Assembly: GCA_003222205.1 (NCBI GenBank)
Contig: QHVC01000109.1
Coordinates: forward strand, 1 to 35,778
Source of the DNA: Gemmatimonadota bacterium
GTDB lineage: Bacteria; Gemmatimonadota; Gemmatimonadetes; Gemmatimonadales; GWC2-71-9
Length of the DNA: 35,778 bases
Reading direction: 5' to 3'
The notes beneath the pieces were generated by a model. That model saw only the letters and a list, made by a program, of their open reading frames with translations, searched no databases and was not told the DNA's origin. The stretch's first letter is position 1. Each line of letters starts with the position of its first letter. This document shows positions 1-7,194 of the stretch, piece by piece. The position numbers were made by a program, and so were the translations under genes.

Positions 1-89
1 CGGATCACCTCGCGGAGATCGTCAATCTGCTCGGTGCGGGCGAGAAGCGACCGCAGCACCACGGGCCCCTCGGCTGTCGAGGGGCCCAT
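1..89 (-). CDS. Possible N-terminus of an unrecognised protein, cut by the left edge
   Basis: An open frame begins with ATG at 89 and runs off the window after 29 codons. It starts MGPSTAEG and continues with a Leu/Arg/Glu-rich stretch (LLARTEQIDDLREVI) that looks helical. Third codon positions are strongly G/C, as in the neighbouring real genes, which favours coding. It lies downstream of the DUF4097 genes in the same orientation, separated by the heptamer inverted repeat. No clear Shine-Dalgarno sequence precedes the ATG, so a start at the in-frame GTG codons about nine codons later is possible. The first codons overlap a perfect 10-bp palindromic arm pair (63-72 and 78-87). No function can be assigned from so short a fragment. 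Confidence 0.4.
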   Translation of the reverse strand, partial: MGPSTAEGPVVLRSLLARTEQIDDLREVI

Positions 90-148
90 GATGCTGCGTG
101 AGGCTCAATTCACTGGTACCGGACTGTTGCGGGCAGGACCGGAACTAC

Positions 149-220
149 GCGGGATGGGGGATGCGTGATGCGGGATGGGTCGGTGCTGTACGCATCCCGC
201 ATCCCCCATCCCGCATCCCC
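149..220. repeat. Inverted pair of GGGATGC-type heptamer arrays
   Basis: The left arm (about 149-179) is a run of seven-base units of the type GGGATGS, including GGGATGG, GGGATGC and GTGATGC. The right arm (191-220) is the reverse complement type, CGCATCC/CCCATCC. About 11 bases separate the arms, so the RNA could fold into a long imperfect hairpin. It sits just past the stop codon of the DUF4097 gene ending at 224 on the minus strand and could act as a 3' end signal. The same heptamers recur at 9065-9097 and 27899-27929. Confidence 0.8.
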
Positions 221-223
221 TTG

Positions 224-1015
224 CTAGGTGCTCTTCCTGAGCCTAATGCTGCCGTTCACTGTCCCCAGATCCAGCTCGCGGCCGCCGTTGCCGACCGTGC
301 CGCGCAGGTGCCGCGGGCCGAAGCGGCCGGTCACCGTGAGCGGGAATTCCGTCTCGATGTCGCCGTTGACGGTCTCGGCGCGGACTTCCGCGCTGAACGT
401 CGCCGGCAGCTCGAGCGTGATGCCGCCGTTCACCGTGTGGAAGTCGACCCCGTCGGTCCAATCGGCCCGGCCCAACGACGCGTAGATCGAGCCATTCACC
501 GTCACGGCCTCGGCAAACCCCTTCGTGCTCAGGCGGATGCCGCCGTTCACCGTATAAGCCTTCACGTTGCCGCCCAGTCCCTCGGCCTCGACGTCCCCGT
601 TGACCGTGTTGGCGTAGAGCTCCAGGCCCGCCGGGAGGTGCACCGTGAAGTCCACGGAGACATCGTTGTTTTCCGTGTTCGAGCTCCAGTGCGGGCCGGG
701 CTCGCAGCTGTTCTCGCGCCGGGCGCGCCGGCCGCTCGGGTACACCGCGCAGATCGTCACGCCGTCATCGGAAGGCACCACCTTGATCTCCACCTCGTCG
801 GGGTCGCTGCGGCGCGCCTGTTTCACTGCCGTGACCTCGACGTCGGCCCCGGTCGCGGCGACGGCGTGGATGTCGCCGTTCACGCCCTTGATCTCGACCC
901 GCTTGCCGGCGGCCAGCCGTCCGGTCCAGCGAAACTCCTGAGCCGCGGCGGGCGCTGCAGCCCCGAGGGCCAGGGCGACTAGCGCGAGGCTAGTACTGAT
1001 CGTCGTTGTCGTCAC
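224..1015 (-). CDS. Exported DUF4097 beta-strand repeat protein (second of a pair)
   Basis: This 263-residue protein has a Sec signal peptide (TTTTIS, then an Ala/Leu core, likely cut after AAAQ). The rest is a regular series of short beta strands, each rung built around TVNGDI or TVNGGI, seen seven times from about residue 45 to the end. That pattern is typical of DUF4097, the putative adhesin-like beta-solenoid family whose biochemical role is not established. Start: GTG at 1015, overlapping the last 26 bases of the upstream DUF4097 gene and preceded by AAGGA eight bases away, so translation is probably coupled. It is the last gene of the sigma/anti-sigma operon, which suggests an envelope product under ECF control. 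One Cys pair, in the segment around residues 90-105, could form a disulfide. Confidence 0.85.
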   Translation of the reverse strand: MTTTTISTSLALVALALGAAAPAAAQEFRWTGRLAAGKRVEIKGVNGDIHAVAATGADVEVTAVKQARRSDPDEVEIKVVPSDDGVTICAVYPSGRRARRENSCEPGPHWSSNTENNDVSVDFTVHLPAGLELYANTVNGDVEAEGLGGNVKAYTVNGGIRLSTKGFAEAVTVNGSIYASLGRADWTDGVDFHTVNGGITLELPATFSAEVRAETVNGDIETEFPLTVTGRFGPRHLRGTVGNGGRELDLGTVNGSIRLRKST

Positions 1016-1898
1016 GGTCGTGGTCCTTGTGTTTGGTGACGCCGCGGCACTCCGCGTTGCCGGGCTGTCGCAGCTTGATGTCCCCGTTGAACGATTCCAG
1101 CTCCACTTTGGCGCTCCCCGTGCCGAGGGTGATGGTGAAGCGGTGCTTGGGAGTCATGCCGGTGAGCTGCACCGGGAAGCACGATTCGAAGTCCCCGTTC
1201 AGGGTCGAGACCGTGACGCTGGCGTTGGTGCGGGCGGGGATCGTGACGGCGACGTCGCCGTCGTGGGTGGACAGCCGGTAGCGGCCGGCGTCCCGGAAGG
1301 TCCCCTCGAACGTGACGTCGCCGTTGACGGTGCTCACGTCCACGGCCGAGGACTCGATTCCTGTCAGCTCGATATCGCCGTTCACCGTTTCGGCGTTGAT
1401 GTCGCCGTTGCACCCGTGCACCGTCACGCCCTCGTTGACCGAGCTGAGCTCGATACGGCCGCGGCAACCCTCGAGTGTCACCGCGCCTTGGACCGACTTG
1501 AGGGAGACGTAGCCGCTCCCGCCCGTCACGGTGATCTCGCCCTGCACCGTCTCGGCGGTGATCTCCGCCTCCACTCCCGTCACCTTGATGTCGGTGTAGG
1601 TGCCCGACAGCGCGAGCGCCATGCTCTTGGGCACGGTGATATCGTAGTCCACCGACTGCGTCATGCCGCGGCGGTTGGAGGCCTTCACCGTAACCACCTG
1701 CCCGTCGGCGGACACCGTGATGCGATCCCGGCTCGAGTGCTCGGCGTGCACCCGCACCTCGCTCCGGTCCCAGGCCCGCACCGCGATCTCCCCGCCGAAG
1801 TTGTCGATTTCCAGCCGGCTGCCCGGCCGGACGGCGACGGTCGTGTCGGTCTGCTGCAGGGCGGCCAGGGCCGCGAGGGCCAGGGTCGGGACGAACAT
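990..1898 (-). CDS. Exported DUF4097 beta-strand repeat protein (first of a pair)
   Basis: This 302-residue protein starts MFVPTLALAALAALQQ, a short signal peptide. The mature part carries DUF4097-type rungs: EIDNFGGEIAVRAW, TVQGEITV, SVQGAVTL, TVNGDIEL, TVNGDVTF, TLNGDFES and SFNGDIKL. Start: ATG at 1898, preceded by an excellent AGGAGGAG ribosome-binding site. It lies 11 bases after the anti-sigma gene and overlaps the next DUF4097 gene by 26 bases. The C-terminal tail is highly charged (KHKDHDRDDNDDQY). The likely setting is periplasmic or outer-surface. Function beyond family membership is not known. The paired arrangement with the next gene looks like an old tandem duplication. Confidence 0.87.
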   Translation of the reverse strand: MFVPTLALAALAALQQTDTTVAVRPGSRLEIDNFGGEIAVRAWDRSEVRVHAEHSSRDRITVSADGQVVTVKASNRRGMTQSVDYDITVPKSMALALSGTYTDIKVTGVEAEITAETVQGEITVTGGSGYVSLKSVQGAVTLEGCRGRIELSSVNEGVTVHGCNGDINAETVNGDIELTGIESSAVDVSTVNGDVTFEGTFRDAGRYRLSTHDGDVAVTIPARTNASVTVSTLNGDFESCFPVQLTGMTPKHRFTITLGTGSAKVELESFNGDIKLRQPGNAECRGVTKHKDHDRDDNDDQY

Positions 1899-1909
1899 CT
1901 CTGCTCCTC

Positions 1910-2566
1910 CTAAGTCCGCTGCGTGATGCCGCTCGCCTGGCGCAGTAGATCGAGCTTGCGCCGCATCGTTTCGGCGAGGTGATGATTGAGGTACAAGTTG
2001 CCGGGATCCTGCGCCAGCGCCCGGCTCGCCTGCGCGATTGCCGTATCGATCGTCGCGAGACTGCGCTCGAGCACCCGGACGGTCGTGCTGTCGAGGCGGC
2101 CGCTGCGCCGGCCCTCGTCCAGAGCCCCCTCCAGCTCGGTCACGGTGCGGTCGTAGTTCGGCTTCATCGCGCTCAGCCACACCGGCGGCGCCGCGGTCCC
2201 GGCGACGAAGACCGGGCCGGCGGGGCGGCGGCCGTGCAGCGCGAGCCACGCGCCGCCCGCGGAGAAGACGGCCAGCGCGATGCCCGCGGCAAGGAGCTGC
2301 GGCACGGTGAACGACAAGCGGCGGCGACGCGGCTCCAACGAGACCACCTGTCCCGCGCCGATGCGCTTCGCGATCGCGGGCCAGAGGTCGGCCCGGGGCG
2401 GCCGGTCTTCGAGGGCCTCCGCCCGGGCGACCACGCGCCGCAGCTCCGCCAGCGTCGCCGTGCACTCGGCGCAGCCGCTGAGGTGCGCGGCGAGCGCGTG
2501 GCGCTCGGCCGGCGCGAGGGTCTCATCCAGATACTCCGACAGACGGGCTGTCCAGTTGTCGCTCAT
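1910..2566 (-). CDS. Zinc-finger anti-sigma factor, membrane anchored
   Basis: This 218-residue protein begins with an anti-sigma zinc-finger (ZAS) domain: H28, C32 and C35 form the HxxxCxxC signature, inside a helix rich in Ala and Leu. A single transmembrane segment follows at about residues 87-108. The extracytoplasmic part is about 110 residues, helical and rich in Ala/Arg/Leu, and ends with LDLLRQASGITQRT. This is the standard layout for a protein that holds an ECF sigma factor at the membrane until an envelope signal releases it. Start: ATG at 2566, with GGAGGGAG seven bases before it. It lies 23 bases after the sigma gene, so its partner is very probably that sigma factor. The sensor region resembles nothing I can name. 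Confidence 0.87.
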   Translation of the reverse strand: MSDNWTARLSEYLDETLAPAERHALAAHLSGCAECTATLAELRRVVARAEALEDRPPRADLWPAIAKRIGAGQVVSLEPRRRRLSFTVPQLLAAGIALAVFSAGGAWLALHGRRPAGPVFVAGTAAPPVWLSAMKPNYDRTVTELEGALDEGRRSGRLDSTTVRVLERSLATIDTAIAQASRALAQDPGNLYLNHHLAETMRRKLDLLRQASGITQRT

Positions 2567-2589
2567 CGTGCTGCTCCCTCCTTCTTTAC

Positions 2590-3153
2590 TCAGTCCAGGT
2601 GCCTCCGCAACGCCATGCGCGCGTGGTGCAATTGCGACTTCGACGTGCCCACGACGATGCCGAGCATCGTGGCGATCTCTTCGTGCCGGTATCCCGCGAC
2701 GTCGTGCAGCAGGAACACCTGCTTGGCGCCGTCCGGCAGGCGGCCGATCGCCTGCTCGAAGTCCATCGTCATCCCCGGCGTCTCCACGGGTCCCGTCAGG
2801 TCGTCGAGCGCCTCCGGGTCGCTGCTCTGTCGCCCCCGCTCCAGCGCCAGCGCCTTGCGGCGGCCGAGGATCACGTTCACCGCCAGCCGGTGCAGCCACG
2901 TCCCGAAGGCCGCCTCGCCGCGAAACGTCCCCAGCTTCTGCCAGGCGCGCACGAAGACGTCCTGCGTCAGGTCGTCCGCCTGATCCGCGTCCATCATGCG
3001 CCGGCACAGGCTGTGGACCCGGGCCAGGTGGGTTCGGTACAGCCGCTCGAACGCACGCGCGTCGCCGCTCGCCGCCAGGGCGACGTCCGCTGCTTCCGAC
3101 TCGGCCGCCGCCGATGCTGGATCCTTGCGCAGTGTCGCCACCCCGGGGGTCAT
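2590..3153 (-). CDS. ECF-type RNA polymerase sigma factor (sigma-70 family)
   Basis: This 187-residue protein has the two ECF domains only. Region 2 lies at about residues 28-95 (FERLYRTHLARVHSLCRRMM, then DDLTQDVFVRAWQKL and FGTWLHRLAVN). Region 4 lies at about residues 130-185 (LPDGAKQVFLLHDVAGYRHEEIA, then a helix-turn-helix ending SQLHHARMALRRHL). Start: ATG at 3153, with alternative starts only downstream. It heads the operon with the anti-sigma factor and two exported DUF4097 proteins. The role is therefore an envelope-response sigma factor. By analogy with such operons it probably controls its own promoter in the divergent gap 3154-3244, although I could not find a convincing ECF promoter pair there. 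Confidence 0.93.
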   Translation of the reverse strand: MTPGVATLRKDPASAAAESEAADVALAASGDARAFERLYRTHLARVHSLCRRMMDADQADDLTQDVFVRAWQKLGTFRGEAAFGTWLHRLAVNVILGRRKALALERGRQSSDPEALDDLTGPVETPGMTMDFEQAIGRLPDGAKQVFLLHDVAGYRHEEIATMLGIVVGTSKSQLHHARMALRRHLD

Positions 3154-3216
3154 GCACCCATTTGGATAGGGACGAGGCTAAGAAGGTTGTAGGCCCTGCG
3201 CGTCGTCGCGCCATCA

Positions 3217-3235
3217 CAATCTGCGGTCTAGATTG
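3217..3235. promoter_or_regulatory. Inverted repeat (possible operator) before the NicO gene
   Basis: CAATCT at 3217-3222 and AGATTG at 3230-3235 are perfect inverted halves around a seven-base spacer, ending ten bases before the ATG at 3245. The site lies in the 91-base gap between the divergent sigma-factor and nickel/cobalt-transporter genes. It could be a regulator-binding site or a small mRNA hairpin near the start codon. It does not match the NikR operator. The assignment is weak. Confidence 0.3.
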
Positions 3236-3244
3236 CAAGGCGCT

Positions 3245-3940
3245 ATGAGCCCTTCGCTGCCCGCCGTCGTCGCCGTCAGTTTGGCCCTCGGGGTCCGGCA
3301 CGCCTTCGAGCCGGACCACCTGGCCGCCGTGTCGACCCTCGCAACCCGGTCGGGACGGGCCCTGCAAGCCGCGTGGCTGGGGCTCGCCTGGGGGTTGGGG
3401 CACACCGCCAGTGTCGCGGTCGTGGCCCTGCTGCTGATCGCCGGCGGGCTGACGTTGCCGGCACGGCTGCGGCCCGCGGCGGACGTCGCCGTCGGCGTGT
3501 TACTGGTCGCGCTGGGAGCCTCAGTGCTATGGCGCTACGCGCGCGGCCGCTGGCACATCCACCGCCACGCGCACGAGGGTGCTCCGCACTTCCATCTCCA
3601 CAGTCACGTGCACGGCGGCTCCCACGCGCACGCCCACGCGCGCTGGGACGCGCGGCGTTCGCTGGGATTCGGGTTGCTGCACGGCCTGGCGGGGAGCGGC
3701 GCGATCGTGGTGTTGCTCGTCGCCACGGTGCCGACGGCCGGGCTGAAGCTCGCCTATGTGGCGGCGTTCGGGATCGGCACCGTCATCGGCATGCTCGCCG
3801 TATCGCTCACGCTCGTAGGCGTCGTGCGCTACGCGTCGCGGCGGGGCGAGCGCTGGGCGACGGTACTGCACCTGGGCTCGGCGCTGGCCAGTGTCGCCGT
3901 CGGCGTATTACTCGTCGGCCGCACCGTCACCGCGCTGTAG
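3245..3940 (+). CDS. NicO-family nickel/cobalt transporter
   Basis: This 231-residue membrane protein carries the HX4DH signature of nickel/cobalt permeases in its first helix (H19, D24, H25 in RHAFEPDH). It has about six hydrophobic segments. A strongly histidine-rich loop at about residues 101-134 (HIHRHAHEG, HFHLHSHVHGGSHAHAHA) would bind metal between helices 3 and 4. This is typical of the UreH/RcnA-like branch that moves Ni2+ or Co2+ across the inner membrane. Direction (uptake or efflux) cannot be read from the sequence. Start: ATG at 3245, with AAGG close by. A TTG four codons upstream is less likely. The Nudix gene follows after 7 bases. Confidence 0.85.
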   Translation: MSPSLPAVVAVSLALGVRHAFEPDHLAAVSTLATRSGRALQAAWLGLAWGLGHTASVAVVALLLIAGGLTLPARLRPAADVAVGVLLVALGASVLWRYARGRWHIHRHAHEGAPHFHLHSHVHGGSHAHAHARWDARRSLGFGLLHGLAGSGAIVVLLVATVPTAGLKLAYVAAFGIGTVIGMLAVSLTLVGVVRYASRRGERWATVLHLGSALASVAVGVLLVGRTVTAL

Positions 3941-3947
3941 CCCCTTC

Positions 3948-4526
3948 GTGAGTGCCATCGAGGACGTGCGGCGCCGGCTCGCGACGCGGCGGCCGGTGGA
4001 AGCGCCGCCGGAGCCGGGCGCCCAGCCGGCTGCCGTCGCCCTGATCCTCCACGAGGGGAAGGACGGTCTCGAGGCGCTGTTCATCAAGCGCGCCGTGCGC
4101 CCCGGCGACCCATGGTCGGGCCAGGTGGCGTTTCCCGGTGGCCGCCGCGACGCGGCCGACGCCGATTTGCTCGCCACCGCCATCCGCGAGACCCGTGAGG
4201 AAGTGGGCGTGGAGCTTCGCGACGCCACGCTGCTCGGTGCCCTCGACGATCTCCAGCCCCGCACTCCCACCTTGCCCCCCGTCGTCGTGCGCCCGTTCGT
4301 GTTTGCCGTGCCGGCGCGCCCCGAGTTGGCGACGAACGAAGAGGTGCAGCGCGCGTTCTGGGTCCCGTTGCGCCGGCTTGCCAATCCGGAGGTGCATCGC
4401 GAAGTCACCCTCACCCTGCGCGGCGAGCAGCGTACGTTTCCCGCCTATAACCTGGGGGATGACGTGATTTGGGGGATGACGGAGCGGATTTTGACGCCGT
4501 TTGTGGAGATGATTGGAGAGGCATAG
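3948..4526 (+). CDS. Nudix hydrolase of the CoA pyrophosphatase type
   Basis: This 192-residue protein contains the CoA-pyrophosphatase signature before the Nudix box (LFIKRAVRPGDPWSGQVAFPGG) and then a Nudix box ending RETREEVGV. The Nudix motif is complete except that the first Glu of GX5EX7REUXEEXGU is Asp, as is common in the NudL/NUDT7 branch. Enzymes of this type hydrolyse CoA or its thioesters to phosphopantetheine and 3',5'-ADP. Start: GTG at 3948, seven bases after the transporter stop. A GTG at 3891 would overlap the transporter by 50 bases and adds a non-conserved leader. The last codons, GAG GCA TAG, are part of an AGGCATAG unit also seen at 31389-31420 and 32774-32781. Confidence 0.83.
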   Translation: MSAIEDVRRRLATRRPVEAPPEPGAQPAAVALILHEGKDGLEALFIKRAVRPGDPWSGQVAFPGGRRDAADADLLATAIRETREEVGVELRDATLLGALDDLQPRTPTLPPVVVRPFVFAVPARPELATNEEVQRAFWVPLRRLANPEVHREVTLTLRGEQRTFPAYNLGDDVIWGMTERILTPFVEMIGEA

Positions 4527-4564
4527 TGGCGCTTATCTTAGCAATTCGAAATCCACAAGTTTTC

Positions 4565-4593
4565 TTGACAACAGTCGGATATTAGGATACCCT
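4565..4593 (+). promoter_or_regulatory. Putative sigma-70 promoter of the mntR-mntH-usp unit
   Basis: TTGACA at 4565-4570 is a perfect -35 box. After 17 bases, TACCCT at 4588-4593 is a weak -10. It lies in the AT-rich 157-base gap that follows the Nudix gene, about 90 bases before the mntR start. The -10 box lies inside the TTAGG/CCTAA palindrome, which would fit repression by a bound DtxR-family protein. Confidence 0.5.
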
Positions 4594-4595
4594 AA
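4582..4595. promoter_or_regulatory. DtxR/MntR-type operator-like palindrome
   Basis: TTAGG at 4582-4586 and CCTAA at 4591-4595 form a perfect inverted repeat with a four-base centre. TTAGG...CCTAA are the outer halves of known DtxR/IdeR boxes, but those have a nine-base centre, so this is a shorter relative. It covers the proposed -10 box ahead of the gene for a DtxR/MntR-family repressor. Autoregulation, and co-regulation of the manganese transporter, is the natural inference. Confidence 0.45.
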
Positions 4596-4603
4596 GCCAG
4601 CAG

Positions 4604-4650
4604 GTCACGGCTAGGTCAACCCATTTATCCACAAATCGTTGGGCCGTGAC
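4604..4650 (+). other. Leader hairpin upstream of mntR
   Basis: GTCACGGC at 4604-4611 pairs perfectly with GCCGTGAC at 4643-4650. An inner CAAC (4617-4620) pairs with GTTG (4638-4641), leaving an AT-rich loop. The structure falls in the predicted 5' leader, 34 bases before the mntR start. I do not see the conserved core of the yybP-ykoY manganese riboswitch, so it is recorded only as a stem-loop. Confidence 0.4.
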
Positions 4651-4683
4651 TGCTCCGTACGCCATTTCGCCCGGAGACTATGC

Positions 4684-5391
4684 ATGCACGCGCTCGCGCA
4701 CGAGGCCCCCCTCACCAGATCGGTCGAAGACTACCTCAAGGTCATCTACCACCTCTCCAGCCAGGGAGGGTTCGCCGCCACCAGCGATATCGCGGCGATG
4801 CTCGACCTCGCGCCGCCGTCGGTGAGCGGCATGGTGAAGCGGCTCTCGGAGGCCGGCCTGATCGAGCACGTGCCGTATCGCGGCGTGCAGCTCACTGCGC
4901 AGGGGCGCCGCGCGGCGCTGCGGATGATCCGCCGGCATCGCGTCCTCGAGACCTATCTGACGCAGCAGCTCGGCTACGACTGGGACGGCGTGCACGCCGA
5001 GGCGGAGCGCATGGAGCACGCCGTGTCCGACGACCTGATCGAGCGCATGGCGGGCGCCTTGGGCGACCCGCGTTACGATCCGCACGGCGAGCCGATTCCG
5101 ACCGCGGCTCTTGAGATCGAAGAGGCCGAGCTGGTGCGGTTGTCGGAAGCGGCGGTGGGGCAGGCGTTGGAGCTACGGGAAGTGGCGACGCAGGACCCGG
5201 CGCGATTGCGCTACCTGGCCGAGCAGGGTCTCACGCCTGGAGCGCAGCTGGTCGTGACGGATCGGCAACCGTTCAACGGGCCGACGACGGTGCAGCTGCG
5301 TGGGTCCAGCGCGGCGCGCGTCGTGGGACAAGAGCTGGCGCGGCTGCTGCTGTGCCGGCCGGGTGGTGGTGATGGCGACGCGCGCGCCTGA
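4684..5391 (+). CDS. mntR: DtxR/MntR-family metal-dependent transcriptional repressor
   Basis: This 235-residue protein has three parts: an N-terminal winged helix (about 10-75, with [22 protein letters not shown] as recognition region), a metal-binding dimerisation domain (about 80-150, [20 protein letters not shown]) and a C-terminal FeoA/SH3-like domain (about 165-230). At the DtxR positions Met10 and Cys102 this protein has Asp (D16) and Glu, the pattern of manganese-sensing MntR rather than iron-sensing DtxR. The SH3-like tail is, by contrast, typical of the DtxR/IdeR branch. Start: ATG at 4684, with CGGAG in front. The gene overlaps mntH by 20 bases, which strongly supports manganese control. 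The upstream TTAGG/CCTAA palindrome is the likely target. Confidence 0.85.
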   Translation: MHALAHEAPLTRSVEDYLKVIYHLSSQGGFAATSDIAAMLDLAPPSVSGMVKRLSEAGLIEHVPYRGVQLTAQGRRAALRMIRRHRVLETYLTQQLGYDWDGVHAEAERMEHAVSDDLIERMAGALGDPRYDPHGEPIPTAALEIEEAELVRLSEAAVGQALELREVATQDPARLRYLAEQGLTPGAQLVVTDRQPFNGPTTVQLRGSSAARVVGQELARLLLCRPGGGDGDARA

Positions 5392-6727
5392 GTTGCCCGG
5401 AGTCCCCGAGCCGGGGTGGCGCCGGCCGCGCCTGGCGCCGAGCCTCGCCGAGGTCTACCGCACCGTTCCCGTCGCGGAAGGGAGCTGGTGGCGCAAAGCC
5501 CTCGCGTTCGCGGGCCCCGGGTACCTGGTGGCCGTGGGGTACATGGACCCCGGCAACTGGGCGACGGACTTGGGCGGTGGGTCGCGCTTCGGGTACAGCC
5601 TGCTGAGCGTGATCCTGCTGTCCAACCTGATGGCGATTCTGCTCCAGGGACTGGCGGCGAAGTTGGGCATCGCGACGGGACGGGACCTCGCCCAGGCGTG
5701 CCGTGACCACTATTCGCGGCCGGTGTCGCTGTTCCTGTGGGTGTTGTGCGAGATCGCGATCGCGGCGTGCGATCTGGCGGAGGTGATCGGGTCGGCGATC
5801 GCGCTCAACCTGCTGTTCGGCATCCCCCTCCCCTATGGGATCGTGATCACCGCGCTCGACGTGCTGCTGGTGCTGTATCTCCAACACAAGGGGTTCCGGC
5901 TGCTGGAGGCGCTGGTGACGGCGCTGATCGCGACGATCGCCGGGTGCTTCCTGTTCGAGATCCTGATCTCGCGCCCCGAGGCCGGGGCGATCGCCGCGGG
6001 CTTCCTGCCGGACCCGACGATCCTCACCGACGGTGAGAAGCTGTACCTGGCGATCGGCATCCTCGGCGCGACGGTGATGCCGCACAACCTGTACTTGCAC
6101 TCCTCGATCGTGCAGACGCGCCGCTACGAAGAGTCGGCGGCCGGCAAGCGCGAAGCGGTCAAGTACGCGTTCATCGACTCCACGATCGCGCTGACGTTCG
6201 CGCTGTTCATCAACGCGGCGATCCTCGTCGTGGCGGCGGCAACGTTCCACACCACCGGCCACAGCGGCGTCGCCGAAATCCAGGACGCCTACCGCCTGCT
6301 GACCCCATTGCTCGGCGTCACGGGAGCGAGCGCGGTGTTCGCGTTCGCGCTGCTCGCCTCCGGACAGAACTCGACGCTGACCGGGACGCTCGCGGGCCAG
6401 ATCGTGATGGAGGGATTCCTCAACATCCGCATCCGCCCCTGGCTGCGGCGGCTGATCACCCGGCTCATCGCGATTGTGCCCGCGGTCCTGACGGCTATCT
6501 TTTTCGGCGAGAGCGGCACCGCCCAGCTCCTGATCTTGAGCCAGGTGATCCTCAGCCTGCAACTGTCCTTCGCCGTGTTCCCGCTGGTGCGCTTCACCTC
6601 CGACCGGGTGAAAATGGGCGAGTTCGTCAATCCGCGGTGGCTCGTCGCCCTCGCCTACGTCGTCGCGCTGCTCATCGCGGCGTTCAACGTCTGGCTATTG
6701 GTGCGGATCGTAGGAGGGTGGCTCTAG
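5372..6727 (+). CDS. mntH: Nramp-family divalent metal (manganese) transporter MntH
   Basis: This 451-residue protein has about 11 transmembrane helices. It carries both Nramp metal-site motifs: DPGN at residues 59-62 in helix 1 and MPHN at 236-239 in helix 6. Proteins of this family import Mn2+ (and Fe2+) with protons across the inner membrane. A roughly 40-residue cytoplasmic N-tail ([14 protein letters not shown], then [22 protein letters not shown]) precedes helix 1, as in longer bacterial Nramp proteins. Start: ATG at 5372, inside the 3' end of mntR, so translation is probably coupled. A start 24 codons upstream would add an unrelated basic leader. The universal stress gene follows after 3 bases. 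Confidence 0.93.
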   Translation: MATRAPELPGVPEPGWRRPRLAPSLAEVYRTVPVAEGSWWRKALAFAGPGYLVAVGYMDPGNWATDLGGGSRFGYSLLSVILLSNLMAILLQGLAAKLGIATGRDLAQACRDHYSRPVSLFLWVLCEIAIAACDLAEVIGSAIALNLLFGIPLPYGIVITALDVLLVLYLQHKGFRLLEALVTALIATIAGCFLFEILISRPEAGAIAAGFLPDPTILTDGEKLYLAIGILGATVMPHNLYLHSSIVQTRRYEESAAGKREAVKYAFIDSTIALTFALFINAAILVVAAATFHTTGHSGVAEIQDAYRLLTPLLGVTGASAVFAFALLASGQNSTLTGTLAGQIVMEGFLNIRIRPWLRRLITRLIAIVPAVLTAIFFGESGTAQLLILSQVILSLQLSFAVFPLVRFTSDRVKMGEFVNPRWLVALAYVVALLIAAFNVWLLVRIVGGWL

Positions 6728-6730
6728 CCG

Positions 6731-7159
6731 ATGTACCGCCGCATCCTCGTCCCGGTCGAGAACGGCCCCGCCGACGAGACGATCCTCACGCACGTGGCCC
6801 GCCTCGCCAAACTGTGCGGGGCGGAGGTGGTCGTGATCCACGTGGCCGACGGCTGGGTGGCCCGCAACATCGAGCAGCTCAACCTGCGCGAGTCGGAGGA
6901 GATGAAAGAGGACCGGGCCTACCTGGAGCGCGTGGTGGCCGGGCTGCGTGGCGGCGGCGTGAAGGCAGAGGCCGTGCTCGCGGCGGGAGACCCAGCGAAG
7001 GAGATCGGGGCGGCCGCCGAGCGCGAGGGCTGCGATTTGATCGCGTTGGCCACGCACGGCCACCGTTTGCTGGGCGATGTCGTTAGAGGCAGCACCGCGA
7101 CAGCGTTGCGACACCTGACCAAGATCCCGGTGCTGATGGTCCGGGCGGAAAAACTCTGA
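6731..7159 (+). CDS. Universal stress protein (UspA family)
   Basis: This 142-residue protein is a single UspA domain. It starts MYRRILVPVENGP and has the C-terminal nucleotide-binding run (THGHRLLGDVVRGSTATALRH) close to the G2XG9XG(S/T) motif, ending IPVLMVRA. That places it in the ATP-binding branch. An AGGAGGG ribosome-binding site lies about ten bases before the ATG. It is the third gene of the manganese unit, only 3 bases after mntH, so it is probably co-expressed with metal uptake. Its partner is unknown. Confidence 0.92.
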   Translation: MYRRILVPVENGPADETILTHVARLAKLCGAEVVVIHVADGWVARNIEQLNLRESEEMKEDRAYLERVVAGLRGGGVKAEAVLAAGDPAKEIGAAAEREGCDLIALATHGHRLLGDVVRGSTATALRHLTKIPVLMVRAEKL

Positions 7160-7163
7160 CCTC

Positions 7164-7193
7164 GTCAAGTTGGACGTCGTCCAGCTGGACGTC
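7164..7193. repeat. Two tandem 15-base units between convergent genes
   Basis: GTCAAGTTGGACGTC (7164-7178) is followed directly by GTCCAGCTGGACGTC (7179-7193), with a decayed third start beyond. They fill almost the whole 35-base gap between the convergent universal stress and dehydrogenase genes. Each unit contains the GACGTC palindrome. No T-run suggests a classical terminator. Confidence 0.7.
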
Positions 7194-7194
7194 G

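Noticed and set aside
63-87. Perfect 10-bp inverted repeat as an intrinsic terminator
   Set aside because: No T-run follows on either strand, and it overlaps the first codons of the possible minus-strand gene. It may be a chance consequence of its codons.
3891-3947. Upstream GTG start for the Nudix protein
   Set aside because: It would overlap the transporter gene by 50 bases and add a non-conserved leader. The GTG at 3948 lies directly after the transporter stop.
4604-4650. yybP-ykoY manganese riboswitch upstream of mntR
   Set aside because: The stem-loop lacks the conserved paired loop motifs of that family. It is kept only as an unassigned hairpin.
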